Origin: Lichenostomus cassidix
Taxonomy: Eukaryota; Chordata; Aves; Passeriformes; Meliphagidae
Assembly: GCA_008360975.2 (NCBI GenBank)
Contig: CM039185.1
Location: 2,480,001 to 2,544,000, forward strand
DNA length: 64,000 nucleotides
Direction: 5' to 3'
The notes below the pieces were generated by a model. It was given only the letters and a program-made list of their open reading frames with translations, was not told where the DNA came from and did not search any database. Of the stretch, positions 21,860 to 34,900 are shown one piece after another. The position numbers and the translations under genes were made by a program. The first letter of the stretch is position 1; the number at the start of each line of letters is the position of its first letter.

Positions 21860-22122
21860 CACTCTTGGAACAACTGGACATGACTATGACATTACAAGAG
21901 GTTTTTTTTACCTTTTATTACTGTTGAGTTGGTCGAGGGCATGTTTAAAAACCTTTTAGGCCAACTAACTTACTTAGTTCTGGCCTGAACAGGGATCAGG
22001 TACAGTGACAAAGCACTCTGGTGACATGAACAAGCATCTCCATGTTGGGGTTGTGTAAATTGCCACACTGCTTTAACTTATTTATTCTTCTCCAGCCTGT
22101 CCGTGGCCGCCTGCAAGAGCAA

Positions 22123-22128
22123 AATAAA
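22123..22128 (+). terminator. Candidate UPRT polyadenylation signal
   Basis: A canonical AATAAA lies 264 bases after the UPRT stop codon. Another occurs near 23113. Which is used cannot be told from the sequence. Confidence 0.45.
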
Positions 22129-25100
22129 CCCAACTAAAGCCCAGTGGAGTGTCCTTCATTTCTAGGGTCCCTCCCTTGGCATTATTCCAGGTACAGCCAC
22201 TCCCAGTGCTTCCAAAATTATGGGTGCACTTGGATCCCCATGTCCTCCTGAGCACCCACAGGGGAGTTTTGGTCTTTAGCTGGTGGCCAAGAACCAAAGC
22301 TACAATTCTTGGAATTTTGCTCTGCAAACATGATTTTCAAATAGTGAAACACCCCTGGCTGTGTTGCTCAATGGTCTTGAATCAAGAATATTCCTACTGC
22401 AGCACATGTGCAGACTGGGTGGGAATTGAGGGTGGGAGCAGCACTGCCTGTGGAAATATGACACATACAGAACTTGGGAGTTCTAAGAGACAAAACTTGT
22501 GGCTGGATCAGTCTCATCAACCCTTTTGATGAGAGGAAAACTGGCAGAAAGCTGGAGCTCATTTTCTAGTGCTGTTCACAGAACACCAGGGCCAGAAGAC
22601 AAATGTGGCCCTCAGGGCTCAGCAGCCTTCCCAAACCCTCAAGGCACTCATTGTATTGGTCACATTAAACAATCTGCAGCCAAATCCCTTCTTTCTTTGG
22701 CTGTAAATCCCTGGCACCAAGTACAGCATATCTAGCTGGCCAGTACCTCCACTTACTGTAACTTGGGGAAATCCAGAAACACAATGTAGACTGTTAATAT
22801 TTTAAAATATATCCATATTCTCCAATTGCAGGATTAGGGAATGTTGTTTCAAGTCCCTCCTTACCTCTCATCAGGTGAGTGGAGTGCTGAGGTGTGGACT
22901 GCCCATCAATTCTCTAGCATTTAGTGAGTCTTTTTGTCACAGATTAAGAACCTTCCCTGTTCCAAGCAGTAATTCCAGTTAATTAAGGTTGTGTAACACT
23001 TCCAGAGAGGGAATGTTTAGCCTGAGCATAGGAAATAACCATTCACAAGTCTCATAAATTAGCCAAAAATGGTTTTAATGCAGTCCTTGCCTGCAGTACA
23101 GTATAAACCATAATAAAAAACAACAAAGCAGAACATACAGGATATTCAGCTGTAGAAACTGTACAAACACTTGGAAAATGCCAGTGAAACTACACAGAGC
23201 ATCAGCATAGTCAGAACATTGGTCTGACAGTAAAAACGAGTACCCAAAGCTTTTGTAAAAACCCATTTGATATCAAAAGTCTCAATGCCAGCAGCAGCAT
23301 TAAACTCCTGAATACAACACCCCAAAGAGGGGCAGCAATCATGGTGTGACATTCCTTGGAAAATAATTACTTCTGATTCAGTTAGGGGCAGAAGGATGTG
23401 TATTAAGCCACACAACTGAGTGGCTGCGCAGAGCAGTGCTGGCTGGAACAACTGCCAGCCCCAGGCCATGCTGGCTTCCTAAAAAGCTGCTGGATGCCCT
23501 CTGACCCACAGCAGCTCCTGCAGTGGCTGTTGTGCTCCAGCCCTCTTTTCCAGCATGTGAAACCCCCTGGCTTCTCTGTGAGGAGGTTAAACCTTCCTGC
23601 TAACACTGACAGATGACAGAGCTCTGCCATCCTCTAATCCTGAGACTTTGGTCAGTTCTGTCTTTGAGGGACTCATGTGCACCACAAACAGCATTTTTAG
23701 ATGAGGACCAGCCATCTGAGCAGGCAGATTATCATTTATAAAATAACAAGACCTTTTCTACTTCCTATGTTTCTCACCCAACAATGGATGTGAATCACGT
23801 TGGAGTAGCTCCTGTTTAGTCAGGCAGTGAGTACAGCAGGAAGCTACTCCACTGTGTAATTAATTCAAGAGAAGGATGGAGTTAAATCAGAAGAGTGGAA
23901 CAACAGGTTTTCACCTCCTCACAGCAGCTCTTCGTCACAAACTTGTCCCTCCTCCCTCCCAGGGAAGGTCACCTGCACCAGCCCAGAAGTTCACTACATC
24001 AGCAGCATTCCAGATGCCCAGGCAGTTCTCTCTCAGATTCATCCTGGAGGCTCCTGGATCCTCCAGAAAAAGGCAGGGGGGAAAATAATACACTGACACT
24101 TTCAATAATCCATAGCTTTTGTTTCCCTTAAAAAGAGAAGTGCTGATTCAAGAAGGGGCTGCACACACCTTCTCCAGGTTAAGAAAAGAGAGGGGGAGGC
24201 CAATTTTGTTGGGTTCCGAGCTTCCCATGGGATTTAGCCCAAGATTTAGCTCAAGGAAGTACTTCAGGGAGTACTGAAACAGCAGGGAAGCCTTCAGGTC
24301 AGATACCAGCATGTTCCATGGGCTGTGTGACACCAGCCATGGATGCAGGCAGGCATTTCTTTCCAAGCACAGCTGGAATAAGAAGGAAAGATGAGACCTT
24401 TGTCCTTTTTGTTAGATTTTTTTTTGGGCTGTGGTTTTTTTCCCCCCTCCTTAACATAACTTTTTTTTTTTTCAACAGTGGCTGTTATCCACTAAAGTTT
24501 TAAAAATGCTGCTGCGAATCTTAAAATCTCATACCAAAAATAATAGTATTTTGAGGAGCATGCAGACATGAGCAACTTACAGGCTCGTATTTGAAATGTA
24601 AACTTACATTTTATTTCACAAGGTTTACATCCCAAACGGAAGCTGGAGAATGAAGAAATGAGGCTTTTAGGAAAGAGAAAATGCAGGAAGTAAGATCCTG
24701 CTCTAAGCAAAACCAGCTGGGCCTGATGATGTGAGCCACAAACCAATACCTGACAAACAGTGAGATTAATTACAAATAAAATACATGGCACAACTGCATA
24801 AAAATGACACCTACTCACCTTCACAGTACCCAAAAAACCAGCACAAGCAGCTCAAAGCTGAAAATATTTTAACTGTATGTTCAGGAGGAAGAGGAAAGAC
24901 TCTCAAAGGGAGATGTTAAAAGGACAAGAGACTAAAACCCTGCAGCAGTGAGTGTGAGCTCAGTGTTTGTGACCAGGGCAGGAAATGCAGCACTAGGCAG
25001 GAGGGGCTGACAGACCAGGCTGGGAATGAAAATAGCCCCTCTGCCATGCAAACACCTTCAGTGATCTGTTCAGAACGAGTTTAGCTTTGCAAGTGTTCTG

Positions 25101-28100
25101 TAACAAAGCAGAAGTTGATAGAATTTGGAAAAATTTCAATAAAATTGAGGTATTTTCAAGTACTATGGATCCATTTCAAAAATCTGTACCATAGGAGTCA
25201 CTGAAATGAAAACGTGACCCTTTAAAGTTAATTAATTCTGGCTTAATAAACAAGGTTAGCAGTGCCTCCTTCATCTGCTAATCAAACCCTTCCATGAGTG
25301 CACCAGCTCTGCACAGAGTAACTGCACAGAGTAACTTCTCAGCACAGACCAACTCTGCTCAGCACACAGTAACTCTGCTCTGCAGGAGGCAGGGGTCCTG
25401 AAAACAGCTCAGCACATCATTCTTCATAGCTAAATTCAGGGAAAAAATAGTAATTTTTTTCCCCTTGATATTTTACATTCATATCATATTACAGACTTTA
25501 TGCATCAAGTTGTGCTTTCAGTCCAGACCAGCATATAGAACTAGAGAGCTGGAGCTGGTGTGGATTTTGCTGAATCCCATTCCTGTGTGTCCCAGGAAGC
25601 AAACATTCATTGCATAGCACGATTTGGAAGCTTCCTGATTCTCCCCAGTGACTGCACCCTGCACACACAGGGTACAGCCCACCCAAACATACAGTACTGC
25701 TCCCTGCTTAGAGGAAAACAAGATTATCCTACTGCAAAAACTGTTCAACTCAGCAAGAAAAACCTGGCAGTGCAGAGAGGGTTGCACAAGTCCTGGTTCC
25801 TTGGGCAGGACTTGCAGGCCCAGGAGTGAACTTAGGACAATTCTACCCAGAGAAGCATCAATATGATGTTCTGTCTGGTTTCTTGTACCTGAATGTAAAT
25901 GGGAAAGAAGGGGGAGAGGTGAGGAGGTGGTTGAGGTCAGTTATTTTGGAGCATGAATCCAGGAGCAGAGGGATCACACTGCAGCTATCACACAGTAAAG
26001 TCCAACAAAAGCATTCCCTCCTTTCCCCTGGTGACATCACTTGGGAAAGTTGCTCACAGCTGAGAAAGCTGTCTTGTGAAGGACATGAGATGCATTTGTG
26101 AAATGCTGGAAGATGAGCAAGGGAGGCCAGGGAGAGCTGTCCCTGAACTCACCTGTGCCCTGACTGAAGCTCACAAACCCACAGCCATGGTCAGGACACT
26201 CCTGGTGTGTGACACACTGCCACGCTGTTTGGCACTCATGTCACAGGTACTGCCTGTGTCTGCTGGCAGAGCACAACAGCCCCTGGTGGCCCTGTCCAGC
26301 TTCCATGGCCTCACTGACATCCCCTGGCAGGGGCTGAGCCAGCACTCAGCCCTGCTGCTTTGGCTACACTGAACCAACCAACAAAATCTCCAGCTACAGG
26401 GGCTTCTACACTTCCAGCTCTACTGGCAGGCTGAGATCCACTGAGGACACAAGCTATTGTGACCCTGAGATGAAAAACACTGAATTCCTGCTTTATTCTG
26501 TAGTGCAGATCCAATGAAGCAGAGAAAACAGTCCTTGGATGTGGTCAAGACAATTCCCTTGCTGCTCCCACACTGCTCCAGGCTGAAGTTCAACACCTTC
26601 AACAACCCTGCAGTGACACAACCAACATCAGCATCAGAACTGAGACTCAAACCTTAGCAATTCACCAGGTTCTTTGAGTGTAACTGCCTTTACAGCATGC
26701 ACCCAGAGACTGACAGCAAACACCACGTGGTGACAATCCCAGAGGGAACACTTTGGCTGCTCCTGGCACACGGAGGGCTCAGAGTGTACCTGGAATGCTG
26801 GGATGGAGGGTGCAGGTAAGGGAGAGGTTAGATGATACAGTCCTTACAATCAGTGATGATGGCAGAGAGCCTCTGGATGAGCATCAGGGCATGGAAAACA
26901 AAGGAGGTGCTGCAGTGGGTTCTACACCTGAAAGAACCATTTGCAGGGTAAAAAAACCTACCACACCCTGGGCTGAATATTCTCTGTGTTGTCACCTGCA
27001 GCAGTGACCACAGCAGCCTGAGGAACTTCTATTTGCCAGTGCATTTACTCAGCATAAGTAGGACAAAGGCCAGGGGTAAGATAAAGATATCACTTTATGT
27101 GAGCAGAAGGGAACAAAAGAGAGCTGTTCACTCAGACAAGTGGTTTTTTCCCATTTTGTTCTGCCTCATTTTACATAACTTTTGGGTTTGTTTCACATTT
27201 CATGAAGCTTTCCAACATCTGATGTGTGGATATTGATGGGAAGTGGTTCTGAAGTGATAAACTATGTATAGTTTCTACCTGGACAAGAGTTTGTTACAAC
27301 CACAGGAGGCTGAGTTGCTTTGAAAGAAAGGGAAGAGCTGGCTACAATCTAATTACAAGAAAAGTGACTAAATAAAAGTTACTTGGAAACCTTTAAAACT
27401 GTTTCTCAGTCTGAGCTGGGTACCTGTGTTATCATAAAGACATCTGGCTTAGTTTTAGAAGACAACACCTGATTTTTTGTACTCCCTAATGAGCAGTGCA
27501 GCAGGAAGAACACGCAGAGCTGCTCCTGCACAGCTCCTGGGCAGCTCTGCTGTTGCTGCTGCCTGGCAGAGAAAGAGCTCAAAGAGTGACAGGGCTGTAA
27601 CCAGAATCAAACTCAAAGCCAGGAAGGACACAAGAACCTGCTCAGAAAACTCCTGTAAATCCACACAGCTCTGCAAAAATACACTTCAGCTGACAGAATG
27701 AAACAGTCACCAAATCTTCCTCCTGGTTTTATATACAAGGGATTTAAAGTTTTTAAAGGCACAAATAGCACCTCTGTAGGTGCTAAATTCCTGTTGTGTT
27801 TAGCTGCCATCATCCTCTCAAGCTCTCCCTCCAGAGCACATTTTGCCAGGAATGAGGTGATGAATTCAGCTGCCAGCTTGCATCACACACAGCACAAGGT
27901 TCAACACCAGATTTACATTAGAAATGCAGCTTTAGATTGACAGGAAGAACACTTCCAGCACTCAGCAGCTGTTTGGTGCCAGAGCCACTCCACAGATGGG
28001 GCTCAGGTAGCTGAAGCAGGAATATTCAGTGTTCAGGACCACCCTGAGGAGCCACAAACCCACAGGAGCCTGGGCCAGCCCTCCTTGGCCCCTCATAGCC

Positions 28101-31049
28101 AAATTCAGCAGTGAGACATTGTGGAGAGATCATCACTGATGCTCCACACAAACTGCAGAGGCTGAGGGACAAAATTCCTGTCCAAAGGGCACAAATCAAC
28201 CTACTCTATGGAAGTAATCTCTGCAAGACTCTCCCATCTCACAAACACATTCTCCCTGTGGCAGCAGCAGCAGAGGAAACTGAGGAAAAAGGGGTTCAGT
28301 CTGTAGGCAAAGCCTTCATTACCAAACTCACTCGGCAGGCCCTTTCTCCTGACATGCACAGCTGCTCCTGGAGTCACTGTCAACACCAGTGGGCTGATAA
28401 ACAAACACAAAAATGGGATAGAAAATGGTACTAAATGATCTTAGAGGCAGTACATCAATACTTTCAGCATGCACCTAATTCAAACTAGAGTGATGGACTG
28501 GGCTGATTCATGCAGATAAAAAAAAAGGACTCAGGTCTAGAAAAATGTCCATAATCCAGCCAGCCAAGTCTCAGTTCCATTCCCCAGAACAAAAACAGGG
28601 ATACACCTACTTGACTGTAAATGCAGCAAAATGCAGAACAAAATCTGATCACCTCTTAGTGCAGAAAGCCCTGAAACCAGTCAGTGCACTGAGTTGGGAA
28701 GAAGTATGAAAAAATTCCATATGTCAATTGTGCCTTCAGCATTTTGGGATTCAACCCAGCCTTGGGGAGTGTAAACTCCAAACACGACTGTTGGAGCTAC
28801 ACTTTCAGTGCATGTTTTGAATTCACATCTTCCTTTCTGACTCCATGAACACACAAATCTCCATCAAACACTGATCCAGGAAGGAGTGGATATTTTAGCC
28901 CTAGGAATTAATGCAAACTGGACTGTCTGAAGTTCCCTTTTGCATTTTAGGTGCCTGCAAGTAGGATTAGGCAAAGAGCACTATAACCCAAACCCTAAGA
29001 CAATAACACCCTCCTAAAAAAAGTTTTAAAAATATCTATGGCCACAATATTCTTGAATCTTGATACTGGCAATGTGAATATTTTATTTTCATCCACAGCT
29101 GCACATGTACATGTGCATGTTCAGCACTTTTCCTTTCAGCACTCTTACATCCAACTACCAATTTAGTGCCAGATTTAACTGGGTCTGTCTCTCATTGAGC
29201 TGAACTGACTCAGAATTTCAACACATTAGAAAATGCCACTTGTCAGAGAAGGTTGGAGAATCAGTCTCAAAATAAATAACCATCCCCAAGAATATTATGG
29301 CTTGGAAGAATTTCAAGAGCTCGAGTCCCTGATGTTTGCAAAACGACAAGGCCTTTGGAAATGCACTCGCATCAACATTTTTCCTATTTTGAATAAAAAA
29401 TATATAGTATTTATAAAATAAAGAGAGCAGGCCAAGGAAGATTGGCCACGATCACTCTGTAAAATTGTTCTGTTAACTCTGTAACTTAAACTTATAAAGC
29501 CTTGGGACATCTGGACAGCAGGATTTCTGGAGAAGCACTCTAGAATGCAGGTTCCCATCAGATGATACTTCAGGATGTTTTCTCATCTTGAAGATCCACT
29601 TGTTTTCTGCCCCTCAAAACTGAAGTCCTTGCCAAGAGAAGGGATGTTGGCTCCTGAGAGGGAAGCTGAAATTTAAAGAAATAAAAATGTACAACTACAG
29701 CACTGCTGTGATGAGTGAGCAAGGGCTGATCTGGGTTTGGGATTTGTTTTAAAGCCATGAAGAATGACAGGAAAAATGCTGGGTTTCTAGGCCCTGCCAG
29801 AAGGACAGGACACTGACAGAAAAACACTTTGGGGTTTTTCTTAGTGGAACCAGGTGGGCTCACACCTCCAATGTGCCAGAAGCCACTGATACAAGGCTGG
29901 AGGTGCTGCTTGCCAGGGGAGCCAGGCAGGGATTGCAGTGCTCTGCCACACCACAGTTATCACCTGCCATGGCACAGAGAGGGGCAAATCCCACCTGACT
30001 CTTCCACCTCCTGCACTGTGAGGGCAGAGGATGCTGCTGGAATCTCAGTCACTTCCACTCCCCTGGGACAACAGGACACTGTGTCCTCTGCACTGCCTGC
30101 AGCTCCTGGGGCAGGACATGTGGGGCATCTCCCCTGTTCTCCAAGCCAGGACAGGTGGCAGAGCAGGGAACGTTCTGGAAGCATCACCTACCCCAGTCTG
30201 TGTCATCTGAAGTGGGATTCACCTTTTCCAGGGTGAGACAAAGTCTGGATGAGAGAGTGACAGCTGATGTGACATTCCAAGTCACTTCCTTGTACTCCCA
30301 ACTGCAACTTGGCTGCTCTCAGCTTCAGTTGAAGACTTCACCTGCACCTTCCCACCCCTCCCGTGGATCCCTGCACAGAATTTCCATCTTGGCACTATCC
30401 AAGTCAGGGCAAGAGTCATTCCTGCCATGATTTCCAGAGGAGCTGCAGGGTTTGTGTTCTCCCCAGTGCTGGTGGCTCTGGTGTTACCTGGGCCAGCACC
30501 CAGCCCAGGGCCTCTGAGAGCCTCTGCTTCCTTTTAGGATCCCTAGAACAAGCGATTTCTGGGCAAGCTGGACAAATATTGTTCTGCTAAAGGCAAAAGC
30601 TGCCCAACATCACCTCCCCACTCCCTGCAGAGCAGTGGTTTGGAGGGAAGTAAAGGAAGGAACACTCACCTTTCTGATCAAGCCTTACACCACTGGGTTT
30701 TCACACTGCTATGTCTCCCTTTCTATGGCAAGGGATGAGGCTTCCCCAGAACCTGTCCAATGAAAAACAAAGCTCTTAGAGGTAAATAAATCTAGTTTTC
30801 TCACTGAGAATGTATTTTTCACTAAGCGTGGAATTGCGATTTTAAGGATCATTACAAACAAAAATAGACAACCACTTGTCAGAGAGAACTGAACAGCTGT
30901 TTTTAAATTGAGATTACTCTATTATTGGCTTTATTTATTTCATAACCAAGTCACAAGCTTTAAAGCCACAAAGACAAATAAAGGTCTTTCAGTTTGAATG
31001 GAACATTTCAGGTCTTTCTGGTTAGACATTTTTGTATTGTGTAAGAGAG

Positions 31050-31115
31050 GATCTGAATATTTCAGTTGAAAGGACCCACAATGATCATGCAGTTCAACTG
31101 CCTGGAAATAAATGT
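31050..31115 (-). mobile_element. CR1 fragment
   Basis: The plus strand reads GTTGAAAGGACCCACAATGA TCATGCAGTTCAACTGCCTGG. This is a diverged version of the CR1 landmark GGAAGGGACCCACAAGGATCA followed by a GTCCAACT-type block, so the element is on the minus strand. Only a short remnant is recognisable. Confidence 0.55.
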
Positions 31116-31858
31116 CAGTTATTTTATAAGCATTATAAACTGGGAGACTTCATATAAGCTCCAAACCATAATCTGGAACCAAAAATCACCTCACTGACAA
31201 TGTTTTCATATGGAAGAACGAAATATTTGTTCAGAGAATTTAAAGTTTGTAAAAATTAAGAGAAGCTCTGACCAATTCCTAAAGGAATCATTTTCAGCAT
31301 CATTAAAAATTCACAGGAATGCCACAGTTTGCTACTTTAAAGCCAATTTTGTTGTTTTTAAAACTCATTTGTGTTATCTTCTAACTATCAAAATGTATAG
31401 AACAAACCAGGAAGAGCAGGAAAATTTACTTTGGTAATAAGGCTGGACAAAGCACAAAGTAGCTTCCTAAATGTGTTCCTGCACTCAGGTGTTTGCATGC
31501 CCATTTTCACACACTCTCAGATGATAAACACAATTTAAAAAATCTAAATATTCTCCTTTGTGCAGGCACCACGTTACGTCCCAAGTAACTGTGCTGCATG
31601 CAGCAACATTTACAAGTGAATACTCTCAGTTTGTGGCAATTTCAATTTCTCTAACCCTTAAAACACCCTCTCAGTTCATTCACTTGCAAGTAGAAAGTTG
31701 CTAAAAAAAAAATAATTCCAAAGTAGAGCTTATTTTTACTCTGTGCTCATTACTCAAGTCAGAGCTACCCAGAGACTTAACCAACACAATTTTTTATCTG
31801 ATTAGCTCTTATAATTCATCTATTGGCCACTGTAGGTCAGGACAACTAACTTCCTTAC

Positions 31859-31968
31859 CCTGAGGCTCTTCATCTATTCCATCCTCTTCCCACTGCTCCT
31901 CATTTGTCAGCAGAGGATTCCGAGCTTCACTCAAGGCTCTCATTGGGAAGAAATGTCCATCGCCCTGG
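31859..31968 (-). CDS. ZDHHC15: ZDHHC15 coding exon 10 (residues 290-326)
   Basis: Entered from ATGCAG|CC and left at CAGG|GTAAGG. It encodes [20 protein letters not shown] and then [16 protein letters not shown], the acidic C-terminal tail. If the donor is not used, the frame reads on for 16 codons and stops at 31809-31811. The human tail ends SSSLAVETET from a further exon. Confidence 0.9.
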
Positions 31969-34900
31969 CTGCATGGAAAAAGGCAGAGAGGGACACTGCA
32001 AAACCAAGTGACTCCAAACGATGACAATTTCTGTACATTTTTGCTGCAAACAAAGTTTGTGTTGCCTGAGTTTGCCATGTTTACTTAAAATCATCTTGAA
32101 GCTTTGTAAAGTGCCATGTTTGTTTTTCATTTTGGTTCTCAATTACTTCAAGCTCTCTCTGGAGAACAAAAGTTGAAACTTGTAGCCAGAAATTAAGTAA
32201 CTTTTAGTAGAAGGTAAATGTGCTCATTTGACCAAGTCAGTTGAATACAGACAAAAAACCCTGGAAAAATTAACTTGTGGACAGCTAGAAGTGAGGGGGG
32301 AAATAAAATATTCATTGCTTCATTTATGAAAAAGGAGCAATTAATAGGTATAAATGTTATCAATTTATTCCACAGACTCTTCAGGACAGAAATCACACTT
32401 CTGTGTTTGATTGACACCCAATAGAAAATGGCCCCAACTCCTACTGAAAGACAGAAAAAAACACTTTCCTGTGACCTAAACCTGTACACAAAATGGGAAA
32501 AACTGTAATTATATCAGCTTTTAGCACTGACTTGATTATTACTTACCTAGAGGCGATAGGCAGCAACCAGAGCTTTTTTTCTTCTCCAAACACTTGCTGG
32601 AGATTCTTCACAAAGCCAAGATTGAACCCATTTTTGTCTGGGCCATTTTGGAACACCGGAGCTGAGAAAGCCTCTGCACACAGATGCAATTTCAGTGGGG
32701 GAAAAAAAAAAGGAAAATCAATGTCAAACACTCTGAAACAGGATTGTGCATCTTGCAGCCATCTAAAGACATGATTTAACAGATTCTATAGACACAGCAC
32801 TACAAAATTTCAAAATAATAGTTTTTTCCATTTTGCAAAGCCTGTGAAGACTTTTCAACTGAAGGCAGGAATTTGGTCGTGCAACTGAACCTACAGAACA
32901 GTCAAACCAACCCACAATGGATTGTTTCATCCAGAGAACAGAGTTAAAAGATCTTTCTGTGAGACTTGTTGAAATTCAGAGCATAAAATTTTCTAGGTAA
33001 AAAAACCTGCAGAATGAAGTAGGTTGGTCTTCAATGCATATCCCAGAAGTGGTACTGGAGATTTAAATCAACTCATTCATTAATGTTATAATGAACAAGC
33101 ATTAGAGACAAACAAATGCAAATAAACTCAGGGTAACAGTGAGCCATAAAATTAAGAAAAGAGAGGGGAGGAGAACCTTGAGTGCCTTAGGAACAATTTG
33201 ATTTCCCTTCTCAGCTGCTGCACAGGCCTGATGTTCTGGGATAGATGAGCTTCAGTGCCCCATGAAATGACTTTTGAAGTAAATAACTTGATAAAATCAG
33301 AATATTTTCTCACTCTTGATAGTGTCTGTTTTGTTAAAAAACTTTATCCAAAAAGCTTTGAAAGTTGAATGTTTATCTGAGGAAAGGTGAAGAAACTACT
33401 TGGCAAAATTATACTGTTTTAGATGATAATTTCTTTGGTTTTATAGCCAGAATTACTTTGGCTATCAGTAAACAAGGACACTGATTCCCAATCTCACTAA
33501 GCTGGTTTGGGATTCACCCCAGCACAGGAGCTTAACAAACCACTTTTCCTAAAAAGCTGCACTCATTTCACAGCAAATGTAGTTTTACATACGCATAACA
33601 TTTTTATAATTGGACTTCTACACTTCAAGGCTCTGGTTTCCCTAACAAAGCTTTTATCACACCAGCTAAGGAATGCAGCTCATTTGAAGTGACAGATTTT
33701 TGCAGCTTGTACCAAGCTCTTAAATCTTCCTCCCCTCATAAACCAGCAGGAATGTACAGAAATAGAACAAATGCCTTTTTAATTTTTTGTCTTTTACTTC
33801 TTACAGCAACTTTGGTGTGTCTCACTAGAAGGAGACAGACACAAGAGCCTTACCTAGAGTGGATCTGTTTCTGCTGACAAGCCAGCAGTGGTAGCCAAAC
33901 AGAAACATGAGGCTTACAAAGAACATGATTGCCACTAAGAGAAGGAAAAGGATGTGAAATTTGGAACGTCCATTGGTCAGCTCACCCTGGAAAGAAAAGC
34001 AACACAGGACAAGTGATAGGAACAAATTAAGATGGAAATTTTTTATACTTATAGAAAATAAATATAATTTCTAAAACTCCTATTGGGAGTTCTCAAGCTT
34101 ATATAGACAAAAGTCAATCTTACTATAAAAAGCAAGAGACAAAGAAATGAATGTGGTTCATTTCCCCTCCTGTATCACAGCACAAAGAGTGGGGGTGTTA
34201 CTAACTCCTTGTATGGCTCAGAGGCACCACCACAGCTTCCCAGGTGGGCAGGAGAGGAGGAACAGGCTGTGCCCACGGGAAAGAAGCAGGCAGGGGCTCT
34301 TCAAGCCCTCTTTAAGTTCTGCTGAGTTTCCTGTGCAAACATTAAAATTCTGCACCTTGTTCCAGGTAAGCCCAGAGAACCTGACCTCTGCAGTTATTGG
34401 GGAGCATTAGAACTGAGCACAGAGGGGTTGGGAAAGTTTAAAAGCCTAGTGGGGCTTTCCAAGCAGAAGAAAGACTCCTTTCCTTCTACAGCAAAAGAGC
34501 CAAGTGGCAGAGGTGGCCAGCAGCGCACACAGGCAGGTGCTAGGGACCTCCAGGGCTGTGCCTTGCTGGGTGTGGGGACAATTAATGCACAGCAAAGGTA
34601 AGTGACTTAAACACAAACATAGAGTTCTGCAGCAGAGGGGATGGAAACTAGAGGACAAGGGCCAGTCTCTTACTGGAGCTGTCTGCTGGCCTGCTTGCAT
34701 ACCAACAATCATCAATCACTAAATAAAAGCCTCCTTTGGTTCAGTCTATTTTCAAATGGAGAAAGGAGGACTATGGGAGTTAGAAAATGAACAAGGACTT
34801 TAGACCCATTTTTTGCTTTTCAGTAATCATACAGATCAATGCCAAACTTTCCAAGAGACACCCATGCTAACACAAGAACAGGGAAATGATAAACCCTTTC

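Larger units (their letters stand above)
21860..31808. other. UPRT 3' untranslated region and UPRT-ZDHHC15 intergenic DNA
   Basis: The first few hundred bases are likely UPRT 3' untranslated sequence. The rest should hold the ZDHHC15 terminal exon and its 3' untranslated region on the minus strand, but I could not fix either. Candidate AATAAA signals occur on both strands, for example complementary TTTATT near 30930-30945. A small CR1 fragment lies at 31050. No further gene is supported. Confidence 0.6.

Noticed and set aside
29570..30236. GC-richer patch with open frames on both strands (97 and 135 codons)
   Set aside because: No domain match and the composition is only mildly raised. Apart from the weak ZDHHC15 terminal-exon candidate at 29583-29653, nothing supports a gene.
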